Shown here: positions 26,585 to 34,874 of the stretch, in pieces | Layout of the letters: every line of letters begins with the position of its first letter | Position numbering within the stretch: the first letter of the stretch is position 1 | From: Thermoanaerobaculia bacterium | Lineage (GTDB): Bacteria > Acidobacteriota > Thermoanaerobaculia > Thermoanaerobaculales > Sulfomarinibacteraceae | DNA length: 35,253 nt | Direction: 5' to 3' | NCBI GenBank assembly: GCA_027067575.1 | Contig: JAMOVQ010000112.1 | Span: forward strand, 1-35,253 | Program-made: the position numbers and the translations under genes | Notes under the pieces: model-generated | Database searches by the model: none | Seen by the model: the letters and a program-made list of their open reading frames with translations, nothing else | What the model was told of the DNA's origin: nothing

Positions 26585-27439
26585 TCAGAGGGGGTTGGGT
26601 CCGGATCCTTCCGCCCTCAGCCGTCTCTCCAGTGTCCTGACGAAGCAGGCTTGCCTCGGGTCCGTGCACCACGGCGATTCCGGATGGGTCCGGCAATGGT
26701 CGACGATGGCGCCGGCAAGTCTTCGAACCTCCGGCTTCTTCCAGGAGGATCGTGCCCACACGTTTCTCGGGAGAATCGCCGGCACGAGGAGCTTCAGCAT
26801 CCCCTCCGTGAGCTCCCCTCCCCGGGAGACGTAATCGCTGGCCTCCCCGAGGATGGCCCATGAGAACCCGTACCGGTACATGGCCCTGAGGTAGGGTTCC
26901 CACTGCCGCGGCTCCAGTCGGGCTATGGGCCGGAGGTACACCGTAGCGACCGTGTGATGGCCGTCCCATTCCCATTCGACGTCCGTGCTGTCGCTGTCTT
27001 CTTCGGGTTTGCCGCGAACGAACGTCACCACACTGCTCTTCAGGGGCCCCTTGTAGAGGACACCGACCGGCATGTACCGGCTCTTCCAGAAACTCACAGC
27101 CGATCCGTGGTTGCCAGGGAAGGTGAACCGGCCGTCGGGACCGGTAATCATCGACACGTAGTTGGTCTGGGACGTTTCGGGGAGCCGTTCGAGGAGGGAG
27201 GGGGAAGGGATGAGTCGGAAGTCCATCTCTTTGCCCACCCCCTGCACCCGGACGCCTTCCAGTGGCTCTCTGCCGTTCCAGTCGAGCACCACTCCTTTCA
27301 GTGGTGGCACGCCGGGTTGGAGCATGGGATTGGCCCGAACGCCCAGGATGGCAGTGGGATAGATTATTGGATAGCAGCCGGACGTCACGATGCACAGCAC
27401 CGTCGTTCCAGCCGCCAGGATTACGCCCGTCCGTACCAT
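26585..27439 (-). CDS. Putative lipoprotein with carboxypeptidase-regulatory-like domain
   Basis: A 284-residue protein. The N-terminus MVRTGVILAAGTTVLCIVTS leads to a GCYP sequence with Cys at 22, suggesting a lipoprotein signal, although the -3 residue (Thr) is not ideal for a lipobox. After it, PLKGVVLDWNGREPLEGVRV and later TGPDGRFTFPG resemble the CarboxypepD_reg or transthyretin-like sandwich that often decorates bacterial surface proteins. The remaining residues from about 170, rich in Trp and Tyr and ending in two Cys-containing segments (DHCRTHP, WCTDPRQACF), match nothing I recognise. The ATG at 27439 has GAGG about 10 nt upstream and a TAGAAT -10 at 27484-27479. It is divergent from the SDR gene; the function is unknown. 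Confidence 0.7.
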   Translation of the reverse strand: MVRTGVILAAGTTVLCIVTSGCYPIIYPTAILGVRANPMLQPGVPPLKGVVLDWNGREPLEGVRVQGVGKEMDFRLIPSPSLLERLPETSQTNYVSMITGPDGRFTFPGNHGSAVSFWKSRYMPVGVLYKGPLKSSVVTFVRGKPEEDSDSTDVEWEWDGHHTVATVYLRPIARLEPRQWEPYLRAMYRYGFSWAILGEASDYVSRGGELTEGMLKLLVPAILPRNVWARSSWKKPEVRRLAGAIVDHCRTHPESPWCTDPRQACFVRTLERRLRAEGSGPNPL

Positions 27440-27478
27440 CTGCAGACTGCCTCACTTTCCTCTCGAGTCGTTGACGCA

Positions 27479-27484
27479 ATTCTA
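27479..27484 (-). promoter_or_regulatory. -10 box TAGAAT of the lipoprotein gene
   Basis: TAGAAT on the minus strand, preceded directly by TG, 39 nt before the ATG at 27439. The leader contains GAGGAAAG and GTGAGG purine stretches. Confidence 0.4.
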
Positions 27485-27622
27485 CAACGAACCGTTTCTT
27501 CGGCACGCCGGACATCGACTCCCCGGACGCCCGGAGGCCGGAGGACCCGTCGAGGAGAGCTACGGTGTTTTCTGGAGCAGGGCGGGATCCCGCATCTCCG
27601 GTCCGTGGGCCGGCGTCGCTGG

Positions 27623-27628
27623 TATCCT
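27623..27628 (+). promoter_or_regulatory. -10 box TATCCT of the SDR gene
   Basis: TATCCT lies 20 nt before the ATG at 27649, with the GGAGG ribosome site (27638-27642) between. No -35 is clear. Confidence 0.4.
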
Positions 27629-27648
27629 GGAGGGTACGGAGGTTGCTC

Positions 27649-28389
27649 ATGTCCGACATGGAAGGGCGGCGGTTCGTCGTGACGGGCGGTTCGAGCGGGA
27701 TCGGGCTGGCCACGGCCCGGCACCTCGCGGAGCACGGGGCCCGGTTGTGTCTCGTGGCGCGGCGCCCCGAGCGCCTGGCGGGCGTGGTGGCGTTGCTCGG
27801 GGGCGAGGCGTGGGGGCATGCCTGCGACGTCGGCGATCCAGCGCAGGTCGAGGAGCTCGGGCTCGCGGTGGCGGAGCGGTGGGGCGCCCTCGACGGCGTG
27901 GTGAACTGTGCGGGTATCGCGCCCCCCGGCGACGTGGAGGGGACCGATCCCGAAACGTGGGATCGGGTGTTCGGCGTCAACGTCCGCGGGCCGTTTTTCG
28001 TCGTCCGGACGCTCCTCCCGTACCTGCGGGCAGGCACGTCTCCCGCCGTGGTCAACGTCTCCTCCACGCTGGCGGTCAGGCCGATTCCCGGGATGGTCGC
28101 CTACAACGCGTCGAAGGCGGCGCTCGACCAGCTGACCCGTACGCTGGCCCTCGAGCTGGCGCCGGCGGTCCGGGTCAACGGCGTCATGCCGGCGGTGGTG
28201 GACACGCCGATCCACGCCACGCGCGGGCTGACGGCCAGCGAGGTCGAGGCGATGGCGTCCCTCCACCCGCTCGGACGGATCGGGACCCCGGAGGACGTGG
28301 CCGAGGCGATCGCCTTCCTCCTGTCGGACCGGGCCTCCTGGATCACCGGAGCGATCCTTCCCGTGGATGGGGGCATCCTGGTCAGCTAA
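27649..28389 (+). CDS. Short-chain dehydrogenase/reductase (SDR family)
   Basis: A 246-residue classical SDR. The nucleotide-binding motif is TGGSSGIG near residues 12-19, followed by NCAG, a catalytic Ser in VVNVSSTLA and the YNASK Tyr/Lys pair; the C-terminus [12 protein letters not shown] is typical of the FabG-like branch. It should reduce or oxidise a carbonyl or alcohol with NAD(P)(H); LVARRPER after the second strand hints at NADP preference (inference). The ATG at 27649 is chosen because GGAGG lies 6 nt upstream; the frame is open for 28 more codons but without SDR sequence. Its stop overlaps the convergent tsaE stop region by 8 bp. The substrate is not known. Confidence 0.92.
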   Translation: MSDMEGRRFVVTGGSSGIGLATARHLAEHGARLCLVARRPERLAGVVALLGGEAWGHACDVGDPAQVEELGLAVAERWGALDGVVNCAGIAPPGDVEGTDPETWDRVFGVNVRGPFFVVRTLLPYLRAGTSPAVVNVSSTLAVRPIPGMVAYNASKAALDQLTRTLALELAPAVRVNGVMPAVVDTPIHATRGLTASEVEAMASLHPLGRIGTPEDVAEAIAFLLSDRASWITGAILPVDGGILVS

Positions 28390-28861
28390 GGCCGGCGAGG
28401 ACCCGGCCCGGAGGCGGGGTGATTCCGATCCGCCGGGACCCGTCGTCCAGGGCCGTCAGCGTCACCCGCCACACGGGGGTGGCCGGCGGGAGCCGGCGTT
28501 CGAGCAGACCGCCGGGCCACTCCACTGCGCAGACGGCGTCGGTCTCGGACAGCAGCTCCTCCAGGCCGATGGCGTCCAGTTCCTCGGGACGCCGGATCCG
28601 GTAGAGGTCCACGTGGTGAAGGCGGTGGACGGGCGAGCCGGGACGGCACGGGTAGCTCTGGACGAGCACGAAGGTGGGCGAGTCGACCTCGCCGGGATCG
28701 GCCCCCAGCGCCGCCGCGAGCCCCCTCACGAGCGTCGTCTTTCCGGCGGCGAGCTCACCGGTCAGGAGCACGGCATCGCCGGCGCCGACGCTCTCGCCGA
28801 GCCGGCGGCCCACGGCCTCGGTCTCCTCGGGCGTCCGTGTCACGATCACGGGCATCGCCAT
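28382..28861 (-). CDS. tsaE: tRNA threonylcarbamoyladenosine (t6A) biosynthesis ATPase TsaE
   Basis: A 159-residue P-loop protein of normal TsaE length. The Walker A is [16 protein letters not shown], the following [11 protein letters not shown] and HVDLYRI segments are TsaE hallmarks, and VEWPGGL ends the core. With TsaB and TsaD it completes the universal t6A modification of tRNAs reading ANN codons; neither partner is in this window. A TACGAT -10 lies at 28882-28877 and GGGAGG 4 nt before the ATG; a second ATG two codons in (28855) is also possible. It follows the symporter gene by 13 bp and converges on the SDR gene with an 8-bp overlap. Confidence 0.95.
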   Translation of the reverse strand: MAMPVIVTRTPEETEAVGRRLGESVGAGDAVLLTGELAAGKTTLVRGLAAALGADPGEVDSPTFVLVQSYPCRPGSPVHRLHHVDLYRIRRPEELDAIGLEELLSETDAVCAVEWPGGLLERRLPPATPVWRVTLTALDDGSRRIGITPPPGRVLAGLS

Positions 28862-28874
28862 GCAACCTCCCGGC

Positions 28875-30236
28875 TCATCGTACCCTCTTCCGCCACGGGC
28901 GTGCGCCCCCGGCGAGCACGACTGCGGAGGCCGCGAGCGCCGGGAACATCGGTTCGACCCCCAGCGGGTAGCGGCCTCCGCGGGCCGCCGCGATCCATGC
29001 GACGGAGACGGCGGCCGCCGCGACGATGGCCGGGGCCACCGCCCGCGCCGGCGGGCGGATCCGCTCCGGGAGGTGGATGCCGAGGACGGGGAGCAGCAGC
29101 GACGAGGTCACGACGGTGCCCACGTGGTGCCAGAGCTCCACGACGGAAGAAAACAGCATCGCGCCCGCCGCGGCCAAACCCGCCCCGAACACGAGTCCGG
29201 CGCGGGTCAGCCGGCGGTCGTCGGCGGCCGAGCCCGGAACGAGGATGTCGTGGCCGAAGGTGGCCGCCGTGAGGAACAGGTAGGAGTCCAGGGTGGACAT
29301 CACGGTGGCCAGGAGGCCGAGCAGGAACAGGGCCTGGGACCACGGGGGGAGGACGAGTCCCGCCAGCGCGGGGTAGGCGGCCACGGGATCGGCGAGGTCG
29401 GGGAGGAGCACCCTGGCCGCGAGGCCCGCCGTCACCGTCAGGAAGTCGAAGACGGCCCAGCAGACGATGGAGAGCAGCACGCCCGTCCGGGCGATCTCCC
29501 TGTTCCGTGCTGCGAAGACCCGCTGGTAGAACGCCGGCTCCACGAGTGTCTGGAGTGCGATCAGGTACCAGACGGCGACGGTCTGCCAGCCGAGCCCGCC
29601 GTCCCAGCTCCGGTGGGTCGCAGGCAGGGCGCTCCAGAGGGCGCCGAAGCCCCCCACGCGGGCGAGGGCCGCGGGGACGACGAGCGCGAAGCCGCCGTAC
29701 ATCAGGACCATTTGCAGCACATCGGTCCGGACCACGGAGCGGAAGCCGGCGAGGCCGACGTAGAACGCCGAGAACGCCGTGCCGGCGAGGATCGCGGCCG
29801 GAAGCGGCCAGCCGAACGCCGTGCTCAGGAGCGTCCCGAGCATCAGCACGTAGGCCGCCGGGCTCGTCTGGAGAAGGATCGCCGCGGCACCGGTCCGGCC
29901 CGCGCACGGGCCGTACGCCCGGGCGAGGAGCTCGGGGATCGAGAGGGCACCCGTGTCCCGGAGCCGCCGGGCCAGCAGCAGGGCGAAGAGCGCGGCGGCC
30001 AGGTAGTACGGCAGCCCGAACACGACCCACGTGGAGACGCCGTACCGCCACGCGTACTCGCCGATGCCGAGCACGCCGCCGTACCAGGTCGTGACCAGGG
30101 TGGCGACGAACGCCGGGAGCGTCAGGCTCCTGCCGGCCAGGAGGTAGTCTACGCCCTCGCCGCCGCGCCGCCGCCACGCCAGGACGAGGAGGGCGGCCGC
30201 GTAAAGGGGAACGAGGAGCCCGGCGGGACCGGCCAC
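28875..30236 (-). CDS. Sodium:solute symporter family (SSS) transporter
   Basis: A 453-residue polytopic membrane protein with about 12-13 hydrophobic segments, typical of the LeuT-fold SSS family. Family marks include DYLLAGRSLTLPAFVATLVT after the first helix, GVLGIGEYAWRYG in the unwound helix region and the conserved ATVMSTLDSYLFLTAATFG stretch that contributes to the sodium site. It should import an organic solute with Na+; the substrate (sugar, amino acid, urea, carboxylate) cannot be told. The start is GTG at 30236, only 3 nt after the stop of the GGDEF gene and without a good ribosome site, so it is probably translated by coupling. tsaE follows. Confidence 0.92.
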   Translation of the reverse strand: MAGPAGLLVPLYAAALLVLAWRRRGGEGVDYLLAGRSLTLPAFVATLVTTWYGGVLGIGEYAWRYGVSTWVVFGLPYYLAAALFALLLARRLRDTGALSIPELLARAYGPCAGRTGAAAILLQTSPAAYVLMLGTLLSTAFGWPLPAAILAGTAFSAFYVGLAGFRSVVRTDVLQMVLMYGGFALVVPAALARVGGFGALWSALPATHRSWDGGLGWQTVAVWYLIALQTLVEPAFYQRVFAARNREIARTGVLLSIVCWAVFDFLTVTAGLAARVLLPDLADPVAAYPALAGLVLPPWSQALFLLGLLATVMSTLDSYLFLTAATFGHDILVPGSAADDRRLTRAGLVFGAGLAAAGAMLFSSVVELWHHVGTVVTSSLLLPVLGIHLPERIRPPARAVAPAIVAAAAVSVAWIAAARGGRYPLGVEPMFPALAASAVVLAGGARPWRKRVR

Positions 30237-30239
30237 GGG

Positions 30240-31385
30240 TCAGGCGGGTCCGGACTCCCGCCGCCTGCGGTCCTTCATCGCCCGCATTTGGTGCTCGGCG
30301 TGGGAGATGGCGGCCGGGATCTCCTCCCGCGAGTGGCAGGAGGCGACGCCCCAGCTGACGCGAAGCGGCGTGGGGTAGGGGAAGTCGGCCAGCGACTCGT
30401 CGAGGAGACGCATCAGACGGGCTGTCTGACGGATCGAGGAGGAATCGTCGGTGTCCTGCATCACGGCGAGGAACTCGTCGTCGTCCCAGCGGACGACCAG
30501 ATCGCCGTCGCCACTGGCCTCCTTCAGGATCGTGCCGAGCAGGGAGAGCGCCTCGTCCCCGGCCTCCCTTCCGTGCCGTTCGTTGATTCGGCCGAGGCCG
30601 TCCACGTCCAGGACGAGGACCGAGACCGGCCGTGCCTCGTCCCACGCCTCAAACCAGTTCCGTAACGCTTGGCGCGTGCATGTGCCGGTCAGGGCGTCGA
30701 GCTCCGAGATCCTGTTGAGCTGTTCCTGGACCCGCAGCGCTTCCCGGAGCTTCCGCCTCAGCCGGAGGTTCTCGTGACCGAGGGCAGTCATCACCAGGCC
30801 GATTCCGATGGCCAGCTCGGCGCCCGTGTCGATCAGGAGACCGTACGGGATGAACGCCGCGGCGTCGAGTCCGGAGATGTTCGTCGACAGGTAGAAGAGA
30901 TGGCTGGTCATCTGCGCAAGGACACCTGTGACGACGAACCACCGCCCCACGAGCATCCCGCCGGCTCCCGCGAGGATCGCCCCTGCGGCGCCGCTGAGCA
31001 GCGCCTGGAGGATCGCCTCCAGTGTGAAAGCGTCCCGGGGTTCCAGCATGAACGCCAGGATGCTCCAGATCCCGACGAGCATCCCGAGGATCGGCAGGCT
31101 TCTCCGGAACCACCCGGGGCTTTCGATGTAGAGCAGGAGACCGAGGATCAGGGCCGAGCTCGCTGACATGACGAGGACGCCGTAAGGTGCAACGATCCAC
31201 CGGACCCCGCGCTCGTAGTAGACCATCGCTCCGAGAAGGCCGATGGCCGCCAGGGCGAAGGTCGCGACCCACCACCGGGTCCACGGTCTCGGGTGACGCC
31301 GGCCGACCACCGCGAGCCCCGCCGCGGCGATCGTGCAGACGAGCACCTGCGATGCGAGGCCGTACAGCGTGGTCGCTGTCCCCAT
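30240..31385 (-). CDS. Membrane GGDEF-domain protein with altered active site
   Basis: A 381-residue protein. The first about 205 residues hold seven or eight membrane helices; a short coiled linker (LRLRRKLREALRVQEQLNRI) leads to a GGDEF domain (about 228-381) starting ELDALTGTCTRQAL. The signature is RWDDDEF instead of R-x-GGDEF, so both glycines that cradle GTP are Asp, and the RxxD inhibitory site is replaced by GDGD. Diguanylate cyclase activity is therefore doubtful; it may bind a nucleotide or act as a sensor scaffold. A TACACT -10 at 31400-31395 is 9 nt from the ATG. It is the first gene of a likely operon with the SSS transporter and tsaE. Confidence 0.85.
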   Translation of the reverse strand: MGTATTLYGLASQVLVCTIAAAGLAVVGRRHPRPWTRWWVATFALAAIGLLGAMVYYERGVRWIVAPYGVLVMSASSALILGLLLYIESPGWFRRSLPILGMLVGIWSILAFMLEPRDAFTLEAILQALLSGAAGAILAGAGGMLVGRWFVVTGVLAQMTSHLFYLSTNISGLDAAAFIPYGLLIDTGAELAIGIGLVMTALGHENLRLRRKLREALRVQEQLNRISELDALTGTCTRQALRNWFEAWDEARPVSVLVLDVDGLGRINERHGREAGDEALSLLGTILKEASGDGDLVVRWDDDEFLAVMQDTDDSSSIRQTARLMRLLDESLADFPYPTPLRVSWGVASCHSREEIPAAISHAEHQMRAMKDRRRRESGPA

Positions 31386-31394
31386 GGTTGGGAA

Positions 31395-31400
31395 AGTGTA
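31395..31400 (-). promoter_or_regulatory. -10 box TACACT of the GGDEF gene
   Basis: TACACT (within GATACACT) on the minus strand, 9 nt before the ATG at 31385, leaving a leader of only a few bases and no Shine-Dalgarno. It is a further near-leaderless start. Confidence 0.45.
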
Positions 31401-31477
31401 TCAGAGGTTCCCGCCCAGGATGGTGACGGATGGCGGTGTGAGGCCGGTCACCGCTGCACCGGAATGGACTGTCCGAG

Positions 31478-31483
31478 TAAGAT
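31478..31483 (+). promoter_or_regulatory. Candidate -10 box TAAGAT of the metzincin gene
   Basis: TAAGAT lies 37 nt before the ATG at 31521; GGGAGG (31506-31511) is the ribosome site. The region between 31386 and 31477 holds nothing else recognisable. Confidence 0.35.
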
Positions 31484-31520
31484 GGGTTGATCCTACTGTT
31501 GGGATGGGAGGATGCAGACG

Positions 31521-34500
31521 ATGGCAAGGTGGATCGGTGGGGTGATGGCGGTACTCGTGGCCGGAACGGTGTGGAGCGCCATGATCGTGCCTCCGGCGGA
31601 CCTCGGCGAGCTTGTGGCGACCAGTGAATGTGTGGTGGTGGCCCGGGCTCGTGCGTCGCGGGGCGGTCCGGGACCGTACGTCCCCCACACCGTGACCCGG
31701 TTTGCGAGGGTCGAGCTCGTAACCGGCACCGATCCTGGGCCGGAGTTCCTCGTGTCGGTCCCCGGAGGCCGGGACGGTGGGATCGAGACGGTGGTTCCCG
31801 GCGCGCCATCCTTCCGGCCGGGCGGGGAGTACCTTCTGTTCCTTGCCCGGGGAGCGGACGGTCTCTGGCGGGTCCGGACGCTGGCGTACGGGGTGCTGGA
31901 ACGTGTCGAGATCGAGGGCGAGCTGTACTTCCGGCCTGTCGTGGAGCGTGAGGCGATCGGTTTCGTGCGCCGGTTCGACGTGGAGGTACCAGGTGTCTAC
32001 CGTGCGGCGGCGCTGGTCCGGGAGCTGCGTGAGGTCGCGGCGGGACGCACGGTATGGGACGGACGGGTGGCGCTCGCGCCCGAGACGGTCCGCGAGCGGT
32101 TCGCCGAGAAGGACGCTCCCTCGAGCTGCCGGTTCATGACGGCGTCGGACGGGCATGGGGTTCGCTGGTTCGCCTTCGATGACGGTGGTTCGGCGACGAT
32201 CCGGGCCACCACGCCGGGCCAGACGGGGATCGGGGACGGCGGAACCGGAGCGGTGTCCGCCGGCGCGGCGGCGTGGACGGACGACGGCGGATCGGCCATC
32301 GAACTCGTCTACGGCGGGACGACCGCACGGAGCATCTCCTGCTCGGGGACCGGAACCCACTACCAGGGCGACGCCGTGGTGTTCGACGATCCGTGCGGCG
32401 ATATCGATCCGCTCTCCAATTGCACCGGGACGCTCGCGTACGGCGGCCCGAGCTTCTACACCTCGACCCGGACGTTCGACGGCCAGCAGTGGCACGAGGC
32501 GGTCTCCCTGTTCGTCGTGGTCAACGACGGCTCCGAATGCGCCGGTGAGACGAACTTTGCGGAGTTCATCACCCACGAGCTCGGGCACGGCCTGGGGTTC
32601 GGGCACCACACGGACTCGGATGCGACCATGTACGCCTACTGCTGCCACTACCCCCGGGGAGCCGGGCTCGGGGCGACGGACCGGGCCTGCGCGGCGTACC
32701 TCTACCCCGACGCCTCCGCACCGACGCCGCCGGCGGCCCCGTCGAACCTGACGGCCACGGCCGTCTCGGAGACACGGATCGACCTCTCGTGGACGGACAA
32801 CTCCGACGATGAGGACGGCTTCGAGATCCGGCGGAGCACGGGCGGGGCGTTCACGCGGGTGGCGGCCGTGGGCGCGGACACCACCGCGTGGTCCGATACG
32901 ACCCTCGCCCCGTGCACCGGTGCGAGCTACGTCGTGGTGGCGACCGGCTCGGCGGGTAGCTCGGACGCCTCGAACATCGCCTCGGCCGCAACGTCGGGGG
33001 ATCCGCCGGCGCCCCCGTCGGGTCTCGCGGCAACGGTCACGGAGCTTCCGGCGGTGGAGCTGTCGTGGACCCTCGCCTCCCCCGCACCGGACTCCGTGAC
33101 CGTCGAACGGGCCGCGGGCGGAGGCATCTTCGGGACGCTGGCCGTCCTGGGAGGGACCGCCGCCTGGTACCGGGACACGGCGGTGGAGGCTGGCGGGAGC
33201 TACCGGTACCGGGTTCGCGCGGGCAACGGGTGCGGCGCCTCGGACCCGTCGGACGAGGTCGGCGCCACGATCCCGGACGGCGGGGAGCCGATCTCGGTGG
33301 ACTTCTCGTGGACTCCCCAGCAGCCGTTCCCCGGCGAGCCGGTCCGGTTCACGGTATCGGTCTCGGGGCCCGCCGAGACGTTGTCCTGGGACTTCGGGGA
33401 CGGGACCACATCGTCCGGCGGCGACACGGCACACACGTTTCCCCGGGAGGGCGTATACACCGTCCGGCTGACCGCTGCGGGGGAAGGGGCGTCGGCCGTG
33501 GCCGAACACACGGTGGCGGTCCAGTCCCCGCCGCCGCTGGTGGCGGCCTCGGCCCGGACCCCGGGGGTCAACGGGACCTCGTGGCGGACCGATCTGGCCG
33601 TGCTCGGTGTGGGGGCGGCCGCCTCGTGGGGACGCATCGTTCTCCACGGCGCCGACGGCGGGACGCTCGGCGAGCTTCCGTACTCGGTGGCGCCTGGCGA
33701 GCTCCGGGTCCTGGAGGACGTCGTGGGCCAGATGGATGTGGAGGGAACGGGCTCCCTTGAGGTGGTGCCGGAATCCGGCACCGTTCCCCATGTCATGTCG
33801 CGGACGTACACCGGAGAGTCCGGCGGAACCTACGGTCAGGCGATCCCGACCCAGGCGCTGATCCACGCGGGACACCTCGTCATCACGGGGCTGCGGGGCG
33901 CTCCGGGGTTCCGGACGAACTTCGGACTGGCCTCGGCCTCGGCGTCCGCCGTCACCGTGACGCCCGTGCTGCACGTGAATGGACGGTCCATCCACGGGCC
34001 GGTCCTCGCACTGAGGCCCTACCAGCAGTCCCAGTGGCCCGTCGACGCGATCTTCGGCTCCGGTGTCCTCGACGGAGAGGACGCCGCCACGCTGGAGCTC
34101 GAGGTCACGGGGCCGGTGGCGGCCTACGCCTCGGTGGTGGACGAGCTCTCGGGCGATCCGGTCTTCCTGCCTGCGGTACGGCCGGCGACGGACTGGCTCG
34201 TGCCCGTGGTCGGCCGCGGTGCGGGTGCCGAAGGCACCATGTGGGATACGGATCTCGTGCTCGCCAACCTCACCGGAGAGCGGGTCACGGTGGCGCTGGA
34301 ATACCGGGGGGGCGGGACGGTCGGCCATCAACGGACGACCCTTTCCTTCGGAGCGGGTGAGACGCGGCGGATTGCCTCGGTGCAGCAGACACTCTGGGGG
34401 ATCGGCGCAGGACTCGGGAGCGTGGCGGTCTCGGCCACCGGTCCGGTGGCTGTGGAGACCCGGATCGCCACCCCGCGTCCCGGCGGTGCGGGAAGCATGG

Positions 34501-34853
34501 GCCAGCGGATCGGGGCCCTGACGGCCGAGGCGGCCGGGACCGGTCTGTGGATCGTTCCCTGGGTGCGCCATGACGCCGGTTTCCGGACCAACATCGGGAT
34601 CGTCAACGCCGGGACGGCCGCGCGGACCGTGTCCCTTGTCCTGCACCGCGGGGACGGGACCGTGGCCGGGGGGCGGCAGGTCACCGTGCCGGCGGGCGGA
34701 CTGGTCCAGTCCTCCCTCGAGGCGCTGTTCGGTGCGGACGCGCTCCCGGCGGAGGGCTGGGTCGAGGCCGCAAACCGTCCGCAGGGGGTGATGCTCTACG
34801 CCTCCCAGGTCGACAACGTCAGCGGCGATCCGGCGTTCGTCCCGGGCGGGTGA
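31521..34853 (+). CDS. Secreted metzincin-type metalloprotease with FN3, PKD and A/B repeat modules
   Basis: A 1110-residue exported protein with a signal peptide (about 1-22). A unique N-terminal region to about 200 is followed by a matrixin-like catalytic domain: HELGHGLGFGHH gives HExxHxxGxxH with H352, E353, H356 and H362, and a Met-turn follows in DATMYAY (about 370). Two FN3 domains (about 405-590), a PKD domain (about 590-670, with WDFGDGTTSSGG) and an A-B-A-B series of beta-sandwich repeats (about 674-1110) complete it; A units start GVNGTSWRTDL and GAEGTMWDTDL, B units share GFRTN and end GDP-x-F-x-P. A pro-domain cysteine switch is not obvious. The ATG at 31521 has GGGAGG 9 nt upstream; the ATG at 31512 directly abuts that site. 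It probably digests extracellular protein. Confidence 0.87.
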   Translation: MARWIGGVMAVLVAGTVWSAMIVPPADLGELVATSECVVVARARASRGGPGPYVPHTVTRFARVELVTGTDPGPEFLVSVPGGRDGGIETVVPGAPSFRPGGEYLLFLARGADGLWRVRTLAYGVLERVEIEGELYFRPVVEREAIGFVRRFDVEVPGVYRAAALVRELREVAAGRTVWDGRVALAPETVRERFAEKDAPSSCRFMTASDGHGVRWFAFDDGGSATIRATTPGQTGIGDGGTGAVSAGAAAWTDDGGSAIELVYGGTTARSISCSGTGTHYQGDAVVFDDPCGDIDPLSNCTGTLAYGGPSFYTSTRTFDGQQWHEAVSLFVVVNDGSECAGETNFAEFITHELGHGLGFGHHTDSDATMYAYCCHYPRGAGLGATDRACAAYLYPDASAPTPPAAPSNLTATAVSETRIDLSWTDNSDDEDGFEIRRSTGGAFTRVAAVGADTTAWSDTTLAPCTGASYVVVATGSAGSSDASNIASAATSGDPPAPPSGLAATVTELPAVELSWTLASPAPDSVTVERAAGGGIFGTLAVLGGTAAWYRDTAVEAGGSYRYRVRAGNGCGASDPSDEVGATIPDGGEPISVDFSWTPQQPFPGEPVRFTVSVSGPAETLSWDFGDGTTSSGGDTAHTFPREGVYTVRLTAAGEGASAVAEHTVAVQSPPPLVAASARTPGVNGTSWRTDLAVLGVGAAASWGRIVLHGADGGTLGELPYSVAPGELRVLEDVVGQMDVEGTGSLEVVPESGTVPHVMSRTYTGESGGTYGQAIPTQALIHAGHLVITGLRGAPGFRTNFGLASASASAVTVTPVLHVNGRSIHGPVLALRPYQQSQWPVDAIFGSGVLDGEDAATLELEVTGPVAAYASVVDELSGDPVFLPAVRPATDWLVPVVGRGAGAEGTMWDTDLVLANLTGERVTVALEYRGGGTVGHQRTTLSFGAGETRRIASVQQTLWGIGAGLGSVAVSATGPVAVETRIATPRPGGAGSMGQRIGALTAEAAGTGLWIVPWVRHDAGFRTNIGIVNAGTAARTVSLVLHRGDGTVAGGRQVTVPAGGLVQSSLEALFGADALPAEGWVEAANRPQGVMLYASQVDNVSGDPAFVPGG

Positions 34854-34874
34854 GGGGCTCCCGCTCCTCCCGGG

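Noticed and set aside
31401-34646. Long minus-strand open frame across the metzincin gene
   Set aside because: Antisense to a protein with clear HExxHxxGxxH, PKD and FN3 domains; no family match.
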